From assembly GCA_937775205.1 (NCBI GenBank), contig CALKBX010000008.1, forward strand, positions 62,001 through 126,000: a DNA stretch of 64,000 nt, written 5' to 3'. Below the pieces are notes generated by a model. The model worked only from the letters and a program-made list of their open reading frames with translations, was not told where the DNA came from and searched no databases. This DNA comes from an uncultured Verrucomicrobiae bacterium (GTDB lineage: Bacteria; Verrucomicrobiota; Verrucomicrobiia; Limisphaerales; UBA1100). Below are positions 56,643 to 64,000 of the stretch, piece after piece. Position 1 is the first letter of the stretch, and each line of letters opens with the position of its first letter. The translations under genes and the position numbers were made by a program.

Positions 56643-57701
56643 ATGTCTTGTTGTAATGTAAGTGACCAACCCGCCGAGGCGCACGACCTCACCAAACGAA
56701 TCAATGCCAAGGACAAACGGCTAATCAACTGTCAAGCCGTGGACGTCAACCAGCTGATGCCCATCAAGTACGAATGGGCGTGGGAACACTACCTTAACGG
56801 CTGCAAAAACCATTGGATGCCCGACGAGGTGCCGATGCAAAAAGACATCGAGCTGTGGAAATCCAACAAGCTCAGCGCCGACGAGCGCCGTGTGATTATG
56901 CGCAACCTCGGTTTCTTTAGCACCGCCGAGAGCTTGGTCGGCAACAACATCGTACTCGCGATTTTCAAGCACGTCACCAATCCCGAGTGCCGGCAGTACT
57001 TGCTGCGGCAGTCCTTCGAGGAAGCCATCCACACGCACACCTTCCATTACATTTGTGAATCGCTGGGGCTCGATGAGCGCGAGGTGTTCAATATGTATCA
57101 CGAGGTGGCGTCCATCAGCGACAAGGACAACTTTGAGATGCGCCTCACCCGCGAAATTATGGAGGACGGTTTCAACACCGACACCACCGAAGGCATCCAA
57201 ACTTTCCTCAGAAACCTCATCGGGTTCTACGTCATCATGGAAGGCATCTTTTTCTATTCCGGGTTTGTGATGATCCTGTCCTTCCATCGCGGCAACCGAA
57301 TGACCGGCATTGGCGAGCAGTTCCAATACATCATGCGCGATGAAACCATCCACATGAACTTCGGCCTCGACCTCATCAACGGCATCAAAGCCGAGAACCC
57401 CGAGGCGTGGACGCCGGAATTCCAAAAGGAAATCGACGGCCTCATCGAGGAAGCCGTGGAGCTCGAAGTCGCCTACGCGCAGGACTGCCTGCCGCGCGGC
57501 ATCCTCGGCCTCAACGCCGGGATGTTCCGCGAGTACGTGCAGTATATCGCCGATCGCCGCCTCGAACGCATCGGCCTCAAGGCTAAGTACGGTGACACCA
57601 ATCCCTTCCCGTGGATGTCCGAAACCATTGACCTCGCCAAGGAGAAAAACTTCTTCGAGACCCGCGTCACCGAATATCAAAAAACATCTTTAAGTTGGTA
57701 G
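56643..57701 (+). CDS. nrdB: Class Ic ribonucleotide reductase, small subunit (Mn/Fe type)
   Basis: 352-aa R2 protein that generates the radical for NrdA. Metal ligands by alignment with E. coli R2 spacing: E96 (AESLVG), E127 and H130 ([12 protein letters not shown]), E in [12 protein letters not shown] and H in [10 protein letters not shown]. The position of the radical tyrosine (Y122 in E. coli, H118+4) is F134, and the first carboxylate is Glu not Asp. Both are hallmarks of subclass Ic as in Chlamydia trachomatis R2, where a Mn(IV)/Fe(III) centre replaces the tyrosyl radical. Long stretches such as [19 protein letters not shown] also resemble the chlamydial protein from memory. Starts 35 bp after nrdA. 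Confidence 0.95.
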   Translation: MSCCNVSDQPAEAHDLTKRINAKDKRLINCQAVDVNQLMPIKYEWAWEHYLNGCKNHWMPDEVPMQKDIELWKSNKLSADERRVIMRNLGFFSTAESLVGNNIVLAIFKHVTNPECRQYLLRQSFEEAIHTHTFHYICESLGLDEREVFNMYHEVASISDKDNFEMRLTREIMEDGFNTDTTEGIQTFLRNLIGFYVIMEGIFFYSGFVMILSFHRGNRMTGIGEQFQYIMRDETIHMNFGLDLINGIKAENPEAWTPEFQKEIDGLIEEAVELEVAYAQDCLPRGILGLNAGMFREYVQYIADRRLERIGLKAKYGDTNPFPWMSETIDLAKEKNFFETRVTEYQKTSLSW

Positions 57702-57715
57702 GTGGAGAACACCGC

Positions 57716-57741
57716 GGCGGCGGTCTTGCGGGACCGCCGCC
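57716..57741. repeat. Perfect GC-rich hairpin
   Basis: GGCGGCGGTC-TTGCGG-GACCGCCGCC, a 10-bp perfect stem right after nrdB with no T-run. Grouped with the other intergenic hairpins. Confidence 0.6.
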
Positions 57742-57753
57742 GCCCCTAACTTA

Positions 57754-57783
57754 ACGGTCCCGAGGCAACCACGGGCCGTTTTT
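57754..57783 (+). terminator. Rho-independent terminator after nrdB
   Basis: ACGGTCCCG, loop, CGGGCCGT then TTTTT. It ends 11 bp before the dcd ATG, so dcd may need its own promoter or readthrough. Confidence 0.75.
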
Positions 57784-57793
57784 AATTCACAAG

Positions 57794-58363
57794 ATGGGAG
57801 TACACTCCGACCAATGGATCCGCCGAATGGCGAAGGAGCACGGCATGATCGAGCCCTTCGCCGCCGACCAAGTGCGCGCCGCCGAAGACGGCAGCCGCGT
57901 CATCAGCTACGGCGTCTCCAGCTACGGCTACGACCTGCGCGTGTCCGACGAATTCAAAGTCTTCACCAACGTCTTCAGCACCATCGTCGACCCCAAAGGC
58001 TTCGATGATAAATCGTTTGTAAACATCAAGGCCGACGAATGCATTGTGCCGCCCAACTCCTTTGCCCTCGCGCGCAGCGTGGAATACTTTCGCATCCCGC
58101 GCCACGTGCTCACCGTATGCCTCGGCAAAAGCACCTACGCCCGCTGCGGCATCATCGTCAACGTGACTCCCTTCGAGCCCGAATGGGAAGGCCACGTGAC
58201 TTTAGAAATTTCCAACACCACGCCACTGCCCGCAAAAATTTACGCCAACGAAGGCCTCGCCCAAGTCCTCTTTTTCGAAGCCGAAGAAGTTTGCGAAACC
58301 AGCTACGCCGATCGCGCCGGCAAATACCAAGGCCAAAAAGGCATCACCATTCCGAGGATGTAA
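57794..58363 (+). CDS. dcd: dCTP deaminase
   Basis: Deaminates dCTP to dUTP, feeding dUMP to thymidylate synthase. 189 aa. Trimeric dUTPase-like fold with [51 protein letters not shown] and the catalytic glutamate in [20 protein letters not shown]-terminal nucleotide-closing segment [19 protein letters not shown]. Adjacent to nrdAB, consistent with dNTP supply. Confidence 0.95.
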   Translation: MGVHSDQWIRRMAKEHGMIEPFAADQVRAAEDGSRVISYGVSSYGYDLRVSDEFKVFTNVFSTIVDPKGFDDKSFVNIKADECIVPPNSFALARSVEYFRIPRHVLTVCLGKSTYARCGIIVNVTPFEPEWEGHVTLEISNTTPLPAKIYANEGLAQVLFFEAEEVCETSYADRAGKYQGQKGITIPRM

Positions 58364-58365
58364 AA

Positions 58366-58995
58366 ATGCTAAAGCACGAACTCATTCCCGCTGGCGAGGC
58401 GGATTCAAAATCGTTGATGGTGGTGTTGCACGGCTTGGGCGACAGCATGGAAGGTTATCGATGGCTGCCGGATGCGATGGGTTTGCCTTGGCTGAATTAT
58501 TTGATCGTGAATGCACCGGATGATTATTCCAGCGGATTTTCGTGGTACGACATTTATGAAAACCCCGCGCCCGGCGTGGAGCGCAGCCGGGCGGCCTTGT
58601 TTGAATTGCTCGATGCCCAGCGCGAAGCGGGCTTTCCCACTGACCAAACTTTCCAATTTGGATTTAGCCAAGGCTGTTTGATGACGATGGAAGTGGCGAT
58701 GCGTTATCCGCATCGGCTAGCCGGTTGCGTGGGCGTGAGTGGTTACATTCACGAACCGGAACAGGCGATCGCGGAACTTTCGCCGGTGGCTAAGGAGCAG
58801 AAAATTTTGTTCACGTTGGGCACCTTTGACCCGCTCATCCCGGCGGACAAAGTGAAAGGTCAGTTAAACCTTTTGCGGCAGGACGGCGGTTTGCAAATTG
58901 AGGCGAAGGAATTACCCAAGGAACATACTATCGCGGGCGAGGAAGAGCTGTCGCTCATTCGGGATTTCATTTCTGCCGCGCGGGGAGATCAGTAA
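58366..58995 (+). CDS. Alpha/beta hydrolase (phospholipase/carboxylesterase family)
   Basis: 209 aa. LMVVLHGLGDSMEGY (oxyanion region), nucleophile elbow FGFSQGCLMTMEVAM, aspartate in TLGTFDPLIPADK, and histidine in KEHTIAGEEE, the triad order of the PF02230 esterase family. Begins 2 bp after dcd. Probably a cytosolic carboxylesterase or acyl-protein-thioesterase-like enzyme. The 3' end overlaps the convergent DUF362 gene by 29 bp. Confidence 0.88.
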   Translation: MLKHELIPAGEADSKSLMVVLHGLGDSMEGYRWLPDAMGLPWLNYLIVNAPDDYSSGFSWYDIYENPAPGVERSRAALFELLDAQREAGFPTDQTFQFGFSQGCLMTMEVAMRYPHRLAGCVGVSGYIHEPEQAIAELSPVAKEQKILFTLGTFDPLIPADKVKGQLNLLRQDGGLQIEAKELPKEHTIAGEEELSLIRDFISAARGDQ

Positions 58996-60346
58996 TCTCC
59001 ACGTCTTCAAGCCGCGTCACGCCCATCCCCATTTGGCCGGCGGCGCGGCGCATTTCATTTGCTTCGGCGTGGGTGGGGAGCTTCACAAACTGCCGCAGTT
59101 TCACAATGCGTGCGGCGGCCATCATATCCAATGCCACGGGATCGGTGCTCAGCCACAGCTCATTGAGCGTAGTGGCGTAGTCGGCGCGGCGGGTGTCGGC
59201 CAAATGAAACTGACACAACAGCGCATCGGTAATGCACAGCCGCACGCGGGGCGCGGGCAGGGGGAGGTCGGTGCGCAGTTGATGTGCGCCCAGCACGGTG
59301 CCGCCGTTGGGCAGGAGGTGCTGTCGCCAGGCGATGGTTTCGTCCAGCACCAGCACGGCTTGCGCTTCGTCGTTGCCTTTGGCGGTGGCGGCCTTCAGCG
59401 CATCGCGCAGTGCGCGCGCCAAGGGCAGGGCTTCGTCACCGGTTTTATGAAAATAGAAAAAATCATTTCCGGAAACAGGTTGCAACAGCAAGGCACGGGC
59501 ACTGGCGGTTGGTTTCAAAACGGCGGTCACGCGGGCGGGTGGGAGGGTGTGCGAGTAAGCCGCCAGCAAATAAAGATTGGGCACGGCTAGGCGTCGGTGA
59601 TGGTGGGATTTTTTAAACCGCAAAGTGTTGTCCACGCTATCGAGCCCCAGCGCATCGAGATGGCCGCGTGAGCCGGTGACGGGATGGGCGATGAGCGGGT
59701 GCAGGTTGATGATGCAGGTGAACTCGCGCGTGAGCAGTTTGGATAAATGCGAAAGCCGTTTCAATCGCGCGTCCTCAGGCTTGCCAAAAAACCGGTCGCC
59801 CGGTTGCAGTGGATGGGTGAGGGTGACATCAAAATTCGGGTGCGACTCAAACCCCGCATCGCGCGCGCCCGCCAGCCGCACGCCGAGGGCTTTGGCCATG
59901 CGCGCGTAGCCGGCCTTTTTCAACTCCTCCAGCGAGCGATCCCAAATCACAATTTGCCGCGCGGGGATGCCGGCGTCCATCAGGCTGCGCGCCACTGATT
60001 CCACCAACGCTGGCCGCGTACCGGCCATCGGCCCGTGTTGGGCATCCACCTTGAGGCCGATCACATCCGCAGGCGTCACCAAGCTTCGCCAAGCTGCGCG
60101 TGGGGTGGCTTGGCCGGTAAACTTCGGTAGTGCACGATCCAGCATTGCCCGCACGCGGGCAGGATCGGGCGTGAGAAAGCGTGTGGCTTTGGCGTCGCGC
60201 ACGCGGATGACACGGGATTTTTCACCCTCCGCTGATTGTGCCATCGTCGCGGGCAGCATAACTCCCAGCCCCAGCGCAATAGTGAACAAGATGCGCCCAG
60301 CCCGTGAATAACGCACCTTTGCCAAATCCTGTGGAGTTGCCATCAT
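58967..60346 (-). CDS. Exported DUF362 protein
   Basis: 459 aa with signal peptide (RAGRILFTIALGLGVMLPAT). DUF362 features: SLVTPADVIGLKVDAQ near the start, VARSLMDAGIPARQIVIWDR, NLHPLIAHPVTGSRGHLDAL, and the closing WLSTDPVALDMMAAARIVKL. DUF362 proteins are often iron-sulfur or nucleotide-linked, but no clear cysteine cluster is visible here. Function unknown. ATG at 60346 used; a TTG four codons upstream is also in frame. Divergent from the TPR lipoprotein gene with 29 bp between starts. Confidence 0.8.
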   Translation of the reverse strand: MMATPQDLAKVRYSRAGRILFTIALGLGVMLPATMAQSAEGEKSRVIRVRDAKATRFLTPDPARVRAMLDRALPKFTGQATPRAAWRSLVTPADVIGLKVDAQHGPMAGTRPALVESVARSLMDAGIPARQIVIWDRSLEELKKAGYARMAKALGVRLAGARDAGFESHPNFDVTLTHPLQPGDRFFGKPEDARLKRLSHLSKLLTREFTCIINLHPLIAHPVTGSRGHLDALGLDSVDNTLRFKKSHHHRRLAVPNLYLLAAYSHTLPPARVTAVLKPTASARALLLQPVSGNDFFYFHKTGDEALPLARALRDALKAATAKGNDEAQAVLVLDETIAWRQHLLPNGGTVLGAHQLRTDLPLPAPRVRLCITDALLCQFHLADTRRADYATTLNELWLSTDPVALDMMAAARIVKLRQFVKLPTHAEANEMRRAAGQMGMGVTRLEDVEITDLPARQK

Positions 60347-60375
60347 ACTCAGCCGCAAGGCTAACGAAAAATTTC

Positions 60376-62010
60376 ATGGGAACGAGACTAAAATGGACAG
60401 GGATTATGCTGCTGCTGTCGTTGGGCATCGGCTGCACGCCGCCCGGCGCGCGCGCGATGCTCGAAGGGCGCGAACACCTCAATGGCAACCGGCCTCAACA
60501 AGCCGCCGCCGCGTTTGAAAAAGCCACGCGGCTATTGCCGAAGGATTGGCGCACGTGGAATCATCTCGGTCTCGCGCTGCATCGCGGCGGCAAACACGTC
60601 GACGCGGGCAAGGCCTACCAGTACGCCATCAAACTGGTGGGGCAGGAGCGGATGCTCGGTAAGCGCGAGGGCTCGCATGTTTTGTATTTTAACATGGGAC
60701 GTTTATACATGGACGCCGGTCAACCGGCTTACGCGCGGCAGCACCTCAGCACCTACGCGCAGCTGGAATCCAGCCACGCCGCGCACTACTGGCTGGCCGA
60801 GGCGTGCCATCGCGACGGGCGGCTGGACGAAGCGGAGCTGGAACTCGGCCGCGCATTGGCGCACCAACCGGATTCCGCCCGCACGCTCAATCGCCTTGGC
60901 GTGGTGCAGCTTGAGCGCAAACAGCCGATGAAAGCTTTGGAAAGTTTTCAGGATGCGTTGCAAAAACAGCCGGACTATTCCGCCGCGCAGTTGAACCTCG
61001 CCATCGTGCTGCATCGGCATTCGCCGCCCAACGTTTCGCAGCCACGCGCGCAGGCGCTGGCGGCGTACCGCAAATATTTGGAATTGAACCCCAAAGCCGC
61101 CCAAGCCGTGCAGCGCATCGTGGCGGATTTGGATCGTGAATTGAATCCAGTAGCCGTGGCGGCAAATCCCGAGTTTGCACCCACCAACACCGTGGCGGGC
61201 TACGAGCCGCCGCATCGGGTGAACACCAACGACGCCACCTTCATCGTGCAGGCGGTGTTCCCCAATGGCGGTCATTTCGGCCACGTGGTCGCCACTAATT
61301 CGGTGCCGCCGCGCCGCGTGGTTCCGCCCCCGCCGGTGACCGTGGAGGTGCCCAAACCCCAGCCCATGCCCGTGGTTCCGGAGCCGCCCAAGCCGGTGAA
61401 GCCCATTCAAATCGCCAAGGTGAATCCGCCCAAGCCGCAGCCGCCCACTCCGCCCAAGCCCAAGGTGGAGGAGGTGAAGCTCCCGAATGTCCCGGGCATT
61501 GAGCGTTACAATTACGCAAAACCCAAACGGCCCTCGGTGGGCGACCGCGAAAAGGCACGCGAGAAATTCAACGTAGCTTATCAGGCTCATCGGCTCAACG
61601 AGCTGGAGAAAGCCCGGGCCGCTTATCGCGCGGCGCTGAAGCTGGATCCCGGCTATCAACAGGCGCACCAAAATCTCGCGCTGGCTATTTTGAGCAGCGG
61701 CGACGTGAAGGCCGCGCTGCCAGTTTATGAAACCGCGCTCACGCTCAATCCGCTTTCGATGAATGCCCGCTATGGATTTGCCCGGGCGCTGGATCGCGCG
61801 AAGTTTCCCTTGGACTCCGCGAGCGAATATAAAAATCTTTTGAAAATGTATCCGACGTACACGCCCGGACACCTCGAGTTGGCCAATCTCTATTCACAAA
61901 AACTCCAGCGGGCTGACCTCGCCCGCCCGCATTATCAGCGGGTGCTGGCCCTGAAACCGACCCATGCGCAGGCACCGGTGATTCGCGAGTGGCTGCAGGC
62001 CCATCCTTAA
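60376..62010 (+). CDS. TPR-repeat lipoprotein with Pro-rich linker
   Basis: 544 aa. Lipobox in LLLSLGIGCTPPG after MGTRLKWTGIM. TPR units at both ends: N-terminal (PQQAAAAFEKATRLLPKDWR; DEAELELGRALAHQPDSART; MKALESFQDALQKQPDYSAA) and C-terminal (LEKARAAYRAALKLDPGYQQ; VKAALPVYETALTLNPLSMN). Between them lies a Pro/Lys/Val-rich stretch of about 90 residues (PVVPEPPKPVKPIQIAKVNP). Likely a periplasmic protein-binding scaffold. ATG at 60376 starts at the signal. The gene lies 16 bp before dnaG. Confidence 0.78.
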   Translation: MGTRLKWTGIMLLLSLGIGCTPPGARAMLEGREHLNGNRPQQAAAAFEKATRLLPKDWRTWNHLGLALHRGGKHVDAGKAYQYAIKLVGQERMLGKREGSHVLYFNMGRLYMDAGQPAYARQHLSTYAQLESSHAAHYWLAEACHRDGRLDEAELELGRALAHQPDSARTLNRLGVVQLERKQPMKALESFQDALQKQPDYSAAQLNLAIVLHRHSPPNVSQPRAQALAAYRKYLELNPKAAQAVQRIVADLDRELNPVAVAANPEFAPTNTVAGYEPPHRVNTNDATFIVQAVFPNGGHFGHVVATNSVPPRRVVPPPPVTVEVPKPQPMPVVPEPPKPVKPIQIAKVNPPKPQPPTPPKPKVEEVKLPNVPGIERYNYAKPKRPSVGDREKAREKFNVAYQAHRLNELEKARAAYRAALKLDPGYQQAHQNLALAILSSGDVKAALPVYETALTLNPLSMNARYGFARALDRAKFPLDSASEYKNLLKMYPTYTPGHLELANLYSQKLQRADLARPHYQRVLALKPTHAQAPVIREWLQAHP

Positions 62011-62026
62011 TGCCCTGAATGGCGCC

Positions 62027-63802
62027 ATGGCCCGGTTGATTCCTGAAAACACCCTCGAACAGGTGCGCGCCGCCAGCGACATCGTGGAAATCATCGGCGG
62101 CTATTTTCCACTCAAACGCGCCGGCGGCAATCACGTGGCGCTCTGCCCGTTTCATAAGGAAAAAAGTCCCAGCTTCAACGTCAATCCGCAGCGGCAAATT
62201 TACCATTGCTTCGGCTGCCACGCGGGCGGTGATGTGTTCAAGTTCATTCAGGAATACGAGCACCTTGGGTTTCTGGACGCGGTGAAACGGCTGGCCGAGC
62301 GCGCGGGCATTCCGCTGGAATTGGAGGACGACCCGCGCGCGGGCGAGAAGCGTCGCGAAAAAGATACGCTCTTAAAAGTGCACGAACAACTCGCCAAGCG
62401 CTGGCACAGTGTGTTGCTCAATGACGCCGCCGGACAACCGGCGCGCGATTATTTGCAGGCACGCGGCGTGAGTGCCGAAGCGGTGGAAACCTTCCGGCTG
62501 GGCTTCGCGCCGGGCGATTGGGAGGACACGGTGAACTGGGCCAAGGCGCAAAAGTACGACCCACGCGTGATGGAACAAGCCGGCTTGGTGGCCAGCAAAG
62601 ACGGTCGGCAGTACGGCCGCTTTCGCGCGCGGCTGATGTTTCCCATCCGCGATGAACAAAGCCGCGTGATCGGGTTCAGCGGGCGCGTGCTCGAAGCGGA
62701 TGTGAAAGGCGCCAAATATGTGAACTCGCCAGAGACGCCGCTCTTCCACAAAAGCAAAGTGATTTACGGCCTGGACAAGGCACGCCGTCCGATTATTGCC
62801 GCCGAGAGCGCTCTCATCTGCGAAGGCCAGCTCGACACCATCGCGTGCCACATGGCCGGTATCGAAAACGTGGTGGCGCCGCAGGGCACCGCCCTCACCG
62901 CCGACCACGCGCGCGTGCTCAAGCGTTATGCCAATGAAGTGATTTTGTGTTTTGATTCCGACACCGCCGGCCAAGCCGCCGCCGTGCGGTCGCTCGATGG
63001 GTTGCTTGAGAGCGAGCTGGCCATTCGGGTGATGACCGTGCCCGCGCCGCACGATCCGGATAGCTTCATCCGCGAAGAAGGCGCGGAAGCGTTTCGCGAA
63101 TTGATGGAAGCCGCCCCGGGATTCTTTGAATTTTTCCTGCAACATCTTGTGGCCGAAAACGACACCGGCAGCGATCGTGGCCGGCAGGCGGTCATCCGCG
63201 CCATGGGCGAGGCCGTGCGCAAAACGCGCGACGCGGTGCTGCTCGATCGCGTGGTGCAGCAAACAGCGCTGGCCGTGGGCGCGTCCGCCGAGGCGGTGCA
63301 CGCGGAGTTTGCGCGCCTGCCGAAGGAGCGCGTGTATCGCCCGCGCGAGGACGATGTCCCCTCGCCGGTGATTTCCATTGAGCCACCTTCGCGCCAGGAG
63401 GGATGGCTGTTGCGGTTGGCGTTTCACGATGCGGCATTTGGCGATTGGGTGGCGGCGCAGTTGAACCCCGAATGGGTGGAGCACGCCGGAGTGCGGCATA
63501 TTTTGGAACGTGCCCCCGAGCTGGGCATGGACGCCAGCGCGCTGGTGTCCGAGCTGGACGAGGCCAACGCGCGTTTGCTCACCGGCGTCTTGGCCGCGGA
63601 TGAACCGATCCCCAACCCGGCACATCAACTGGCGGATTTGGTGGGTCGCTTGCGCGGCCGTCATCTCGATCGGCAACTCGCCGAGCTCACGCGGCTGACC
63701 GCCCAGCCTAATTTGCCGGAGGCGGAATTGATGCGTGTGTTGGCGGAGCAGAAAGAAATTCGAGTGCAAAAACAAGAAGCCTTGCCGCCGGTGACGGGGT
63801 GA
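62027..63802 (+). CDS. dnaG: DNA primase
   Basis: 591-aa primase synthesising RNA primers at the fork. Zinc-binding domain CPFHKEKSPSFNVNPQRQIYHCFGC (ligands CPFH ... CFGC; cysteines 40, 61 and 64, histidine 43). RNA polymerase core: FPIRDEQSRVIGFSGRVL, the toprim Glu in LICEGQLDTIACHMAG, DFDSD-type motif CFDSDTAGQAA, and DPDSFIREEG. The C-terminal helicase-binding region is divergent. Complete; neighbours do not include rpsU or rpoD, so it is not in the classical macromolecular synthesis operon. Confidence 0.95.
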   Translation: MARLIPENTLEQVRAASDIVEIIGGYFPLKRAGGNHVALCPFHKEKSPSFNVNPQRQIYHCFGCHAGGDVFKFIQEYEHLGFLDAVKRLAERAGIPLELEDDPRAGEKRREKDTLLKVHEQLAKRWHSVLLNDAAGQPARDYLQARGVSAEAVETFRLGFAPGDWEDTVNWAKAQKYDPRVMEQAGLVASKDGRQYGRFRARLMFPIRDEQSRVIGFSGRVLEADVKGAKYVNSPETPLFHKSKVIYGLDKARRPIIAAESALICEGQLDTIACHMAGIENVVAPQGTALTADHARVLKRYANEVILCFDSDTAGQAAAVRSLDGLLESELAIRVMTVPAPHDPDSFIREEGAEAFRELMEAAPGFFEFFLQHLVAENDTGSDRGRQAVIRAMGEAVRKTRDAVLLDRVVQQTALAVGASAEAVHAEFARLPKERVYRPREDDVPSPVISIEPPSRQEGWLLRLAFHDAAFGDWVAAQLNPEWVEHAGVRHILERAPELGMDASALVSELDEANARLLTGVLAADEPIPNPAHQLADLVGRLRGRHLDRQLAELTRLTAQPNLPEAELMRVLAEQKEIRVQKQEALPPVTG

Positions 63803-63830
63803 ATTAGGGAAGCTTCGTTCTCTCAATGTA

Positions 63831-63872
63831 ACCCGGGCCGGTGGCCCGGGTGAGGACGCGCACAGCGCGTCC
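63831..63872. repeat. Two adjacent perfect REP-like hairpins
   Basis: ACCCGGGCC-GGT-GGCCCGGGT (63831-63851) followed at once by GGACGCGC-ACA-GCGCGTCC (63854-63872) and CTACC. They lie between convergent dnaG and the DUF1553 gene, where they could stop transcription from either side although no T-run is present. The second matches the family at 38255. Confidence 0.7.
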
Positions 63873-63881
63873 CTACCAAGC

Positions 63882-64000
63882 CTAATCTACAAAGGCGATC
63901 TCGTTGGAGAGGAGGAGGACTTGGACGTATTTTTCCCAGGCGTTGAGGGGCTTGGGTTTGTAGGTGGTGCCGAGGAATTCGGTGGAGGCTTGCCAGGAGG
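63882..64000 (-). CDS. DUF1549/DUF1553 protein, C-terminal end only
   Basis: The last 38 codons read ASTEFLGTTYKPKPLNAW then EKYVQVLLLSNEIAFVD and stop. The W..Y.QVLLLSNE..FVD ending is characteristic of DUF1553 at the C-terminus of large planctomycete/verrucomicrobial cytochrome-like proteins. The rest lies beyond the window. Confidence 0.8.
   Translation of the reverse strand, partial: SWQASTEFLGTTYKPKPLNAWEKYVQVLLLSNEIAFVD

Noticed and set aside
62372-63826. 484-codon open frame antisense to dnaG
   Set aside because: Shadow frame in high-GC DNA; rich in His/Arg/Gly as expected of reversed coding sequence.

Overview
The window is high-GC bacterial DNA, almost certainly from an aquatic member of the Verrucomicrobiota (Pedosphaera/Limisphaera-like; assignment by gene content only). 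Pointers are a tandem family of GYF_2 (DUF4339) membrane proteins, a DUF1553-type C-terminus at the right edge, DUF362 and PQQ-propeller secreted proteins, a pilM-to-secretin operon ordered like the Akkermansia Amuc_1101-1098 locus, secreted proteins with Verrucomicrobia-style C-termini, and a Chlamydia-like class Ic ribonucleotide reductase.

Layout. 0-1.7 kb: two tandem flagellin genes, the first behind a textbook sigma-54 promoter. 1.75-4.26 kb: an AT-richer island with a Tat-exported metallophosphoesterase and a secreted HEFTH peptidase. 4.3-7.5 kb: sugar nucleotidyltransferase, PTS enzyme I, shikimate kinase. 7.4-12.2 kb: a same-strand array of six GYF_2 membrane proteins plus two small membrane proteins. 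12.2-17.4 kb: disrupted trpD, threonylcarbamoyl-AMP synthase, thyA, folA, murJ. 17.5-25.3 kb: pilus assembly operon (PilM/N fusion, PilO-like, an inner-membrane protein, secretin). 25.3-32.7 kb: a 5' nuclease and two large secreted proteins behind structured leaders. 32.7-41.3 kb: HAD phosphatase, TPR and LptE-like lipoproteins, PQQ propeller, short PilB/GspE ATPase, a membrane protein followed by a winged-helix/IspH fusion, Dus, tRNA-Gln. 41.4-50.7 kb: SNF2 helicase, lipoproteins, YggS, EVE protein, polyprenyl synthase, CvpA-like protein. 50.8-53.1 kb: Rieske protein and a cytochrome b/c fusion. 53.1-58.4 kb: NrdR-type promoter, nrdA, nrdB, dcd. 58.4-64 kb: esterase, DUF362, TPR lipoprotein, dnaG, DUF1553 tail.

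Functional links. Four loci serve dNTP supply (thyA-folA, nrdAB-dcd) and replication (dnaG, 5' nuclease). The pilus operon and the separate PilB-like ATPase belong to one type IV pilus-like machine. The Rieske and cytochrome b/c genes form an alternative complex III.

Caveat on sequence quality. At least ten genes or gene segments carry single-base frame changes, mostly explained by one extra base in or beside a short homopolymer, clustered at 8.8-14.1 and 21.4-23.9 kb. This looks more like residual long-read error than biology, so the broken genes (both flagellins, one GYF_2 gene, DUF2752, trpD, tsaC, secretin) should be read as probably intact in the organism, with trpD the least certain. 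Intergenic regions are rich in perfect GC-rich hairpins and in 7-bp tandem repeats.
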